Source: Betaproteobacteria bacterium (GTDB lineage Bacteria; Pseudomonadota; Gammaproteobacteria; Burkholderiales; SG8-39). From it: a DNA stretch of 6,527 nucleotides. The notes below the pieces were generated by a model. That model worked only from the letters and a program-made list of their open reading frames with translations, searched no databases and was not told where the DNA came from. This document shows positions 5,983 through 6,527 of this stretch, one piece after another. A program made the translations under genes and the position numbers. Position 1 is the first letter of the stretch, and each line of letters starts with the position of its first letter. The stretch lies in assembly GCA_012274205.1 (NCBI GenBank), contig JAAOZY010000266.1:1-6527 (forward strand), given 5' to 3'.

Positions 5983-6527
5983 ATGTTTTCTTGACCGGCC
6001 GCTTCCAGCCGGGGATGGATAGCTGCTTCGCGCGCGACACGGTGAGTGCGCCCGCCGGCGCGTCCCTGGTCAGCGTGGTGCCCGCGCCCAAGGTCGCGCC
6101 CCGGCCCACGCGCACCGGCGCCACCAGCTGGGTGTCCGAGCCGATGAACACCTCGTCCTCGATGATGGTGCGGTGCTTGTTGGCGCCGTCGTAATTGCAG
6201 GTGATGGTGCCGGCGCCGATGTTGACGTCGCACCCCACCGTGGTGTCGCCGATGTAGGCGAGGTGATTGGCCTTGGAGCGCGCGGCTATCTGGCTCGCCT
6301 TGACCTCGACGAAATTGCCGATATGCACGTCCTCGGCCAGCTCGGCGCCCGGGCGCAGGCGCGCGTAGGGGCCGATGCGGCAGCGCGCGCCGATGTCCGC
6401 CTGCTGCAGATGGCAGAAGGCTTCGATGCGCGTGCCCGCGGCAACCTGCACGTCGCGCAGCACGCAGTTCGCGCCCACGCTCACCCCTTCGCCCAGCGTG
6501 ACCCTGCCCTCGAACACGCAGTTGACA
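5981..6527 (-). CDS. glmU: bifunctional GlmU, C-terminal acetyltransferase domain (5' part outside window)
   Basis: The visible 181 residues are the C-terminal left-handed beta-helix of GlmU. This domain acetylates glucosamine-1-phosphate with acetyl-CoA; the missing N-terminal domain transfers UMP to give UDP-GlcNAc. The frame is open to the window edge, so an internal GTG at 6517 is not the start. Hexapeptide-type repeats occur throughout. Key patches align with E. coli GlmU: IGPYARLRPGAEL, VGNFVEVK-like IGNFVEVK, SKANHLAYIGD carrying the catalytic histidine (His363 in E. coli), VNIGAGTITCNYDGANK with the active-site Asn-Tyr pair, and FIGSDTQLVAPV. The end GWKRPVKKT is also typical. No frameshift or truncation is visible in this part. 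It lies directly upstream of glmS, the same order as the enterobacterial glmUS operon. Confidence 0.97.
   Translation of the reverse strand, partial: VNCVFEGRVTLGEGVSVGANCVLRDVQVAAGTRIEAFCHLQQADIGARCRIGPYARLRPGAELAEDVHIGNFVEVKASQIAARSKANHLAYIGDTTVGCDVNIGAGTITCNYDGANKHRTIIEDEVFIGSDTQLVAPVRVGRGATLGAGTTLTRDAPAGALTVSRAKQLSIPGWKRPVKKT

Noticed and set aside
4209..6194. A 661-codon open frame on the plus strand, antisense to glmS and the end of glmU
   Set aside because: It is antisense to unmistakable glmS/glmU. Its product is rich in Arg, Ala, Gly and His with no domain, and such long antisense frames are expected from GC-rich third positions.

Overview
The window is high-GC bacterial DNA with dense coding. 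Protein sequence style, the glmU-glmS pair and heavy G/C use at third codon positions suggest a betaproteobacterium (Burkholderiales or Nitrosomonadales type). This is judged by eye, not by a search. Everything looks chromosomal. There is no transposase, integrase, phage gene, tRNA, rRNA or CRISPR array.

Layout, left to right. (1) Positions 1-359, minus strand: the first 119 codons of a Tat-exported PhoD-type phosphatase, running off the left edge. (2) A 180-base divergent gap. (3) Positions 540-1499, plus strand: a complete D-2-hydroxyacid dehydrogenase of the glyoxylate/hydroxypyruvate reductase type, with a clear Shine-Dalgarno site. (4) Positions 1500-1834: a gene-free stretch. Its first ~134 bases are a repeat-rich block with two 27-base tandem units, several hairpins and imperfect terminal inverted repeats. 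The remainder is a GC-rich leader. (5) Positions 1835-2278, plus strand: a single-domain universal stress protein with a degenerate nucleotide-binding loop. (6) Positions 2340-4073, plus strand, 61 bases downstream: a ClcB-type ClC chloride transporter with a C-terminal pair of CBS domains. (7) A 66-base convergent gap. (8) Positions 4140-5966, minus strand: complete glmS. (9) Positions 5981-6527, minus strand, 14 bases upstream of glmS: the C-terminal half of glmU, running off the right edge.

Two groups of genes plausibly work together. glmU and glmS form a tight unit for UDP-N-acetylglucosamine synthesis: GlmS makes glucosamine-6-phosphate, and GlmU performs the last acetyl- and uridylyl-transfer steps. 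The stress protein and the ClC transporter are probably co-transcribed. Both belong to families that can bind adenine nucleotides, so they may share an energy- or stress-sensing role, but this is inference. The phosphatase and the dehydrogenase are divergent neighbours with no obvious functional link.

I found no convincing undescribed multi-gene system. The items most worth a second look are the repeat element that begins at the dehydrogenase stop codon, the stress-protein/ClC-CBS pair with altered key motifs in both partners, and the glmS ribosome-binding site that overlaps the glmU stop codon.
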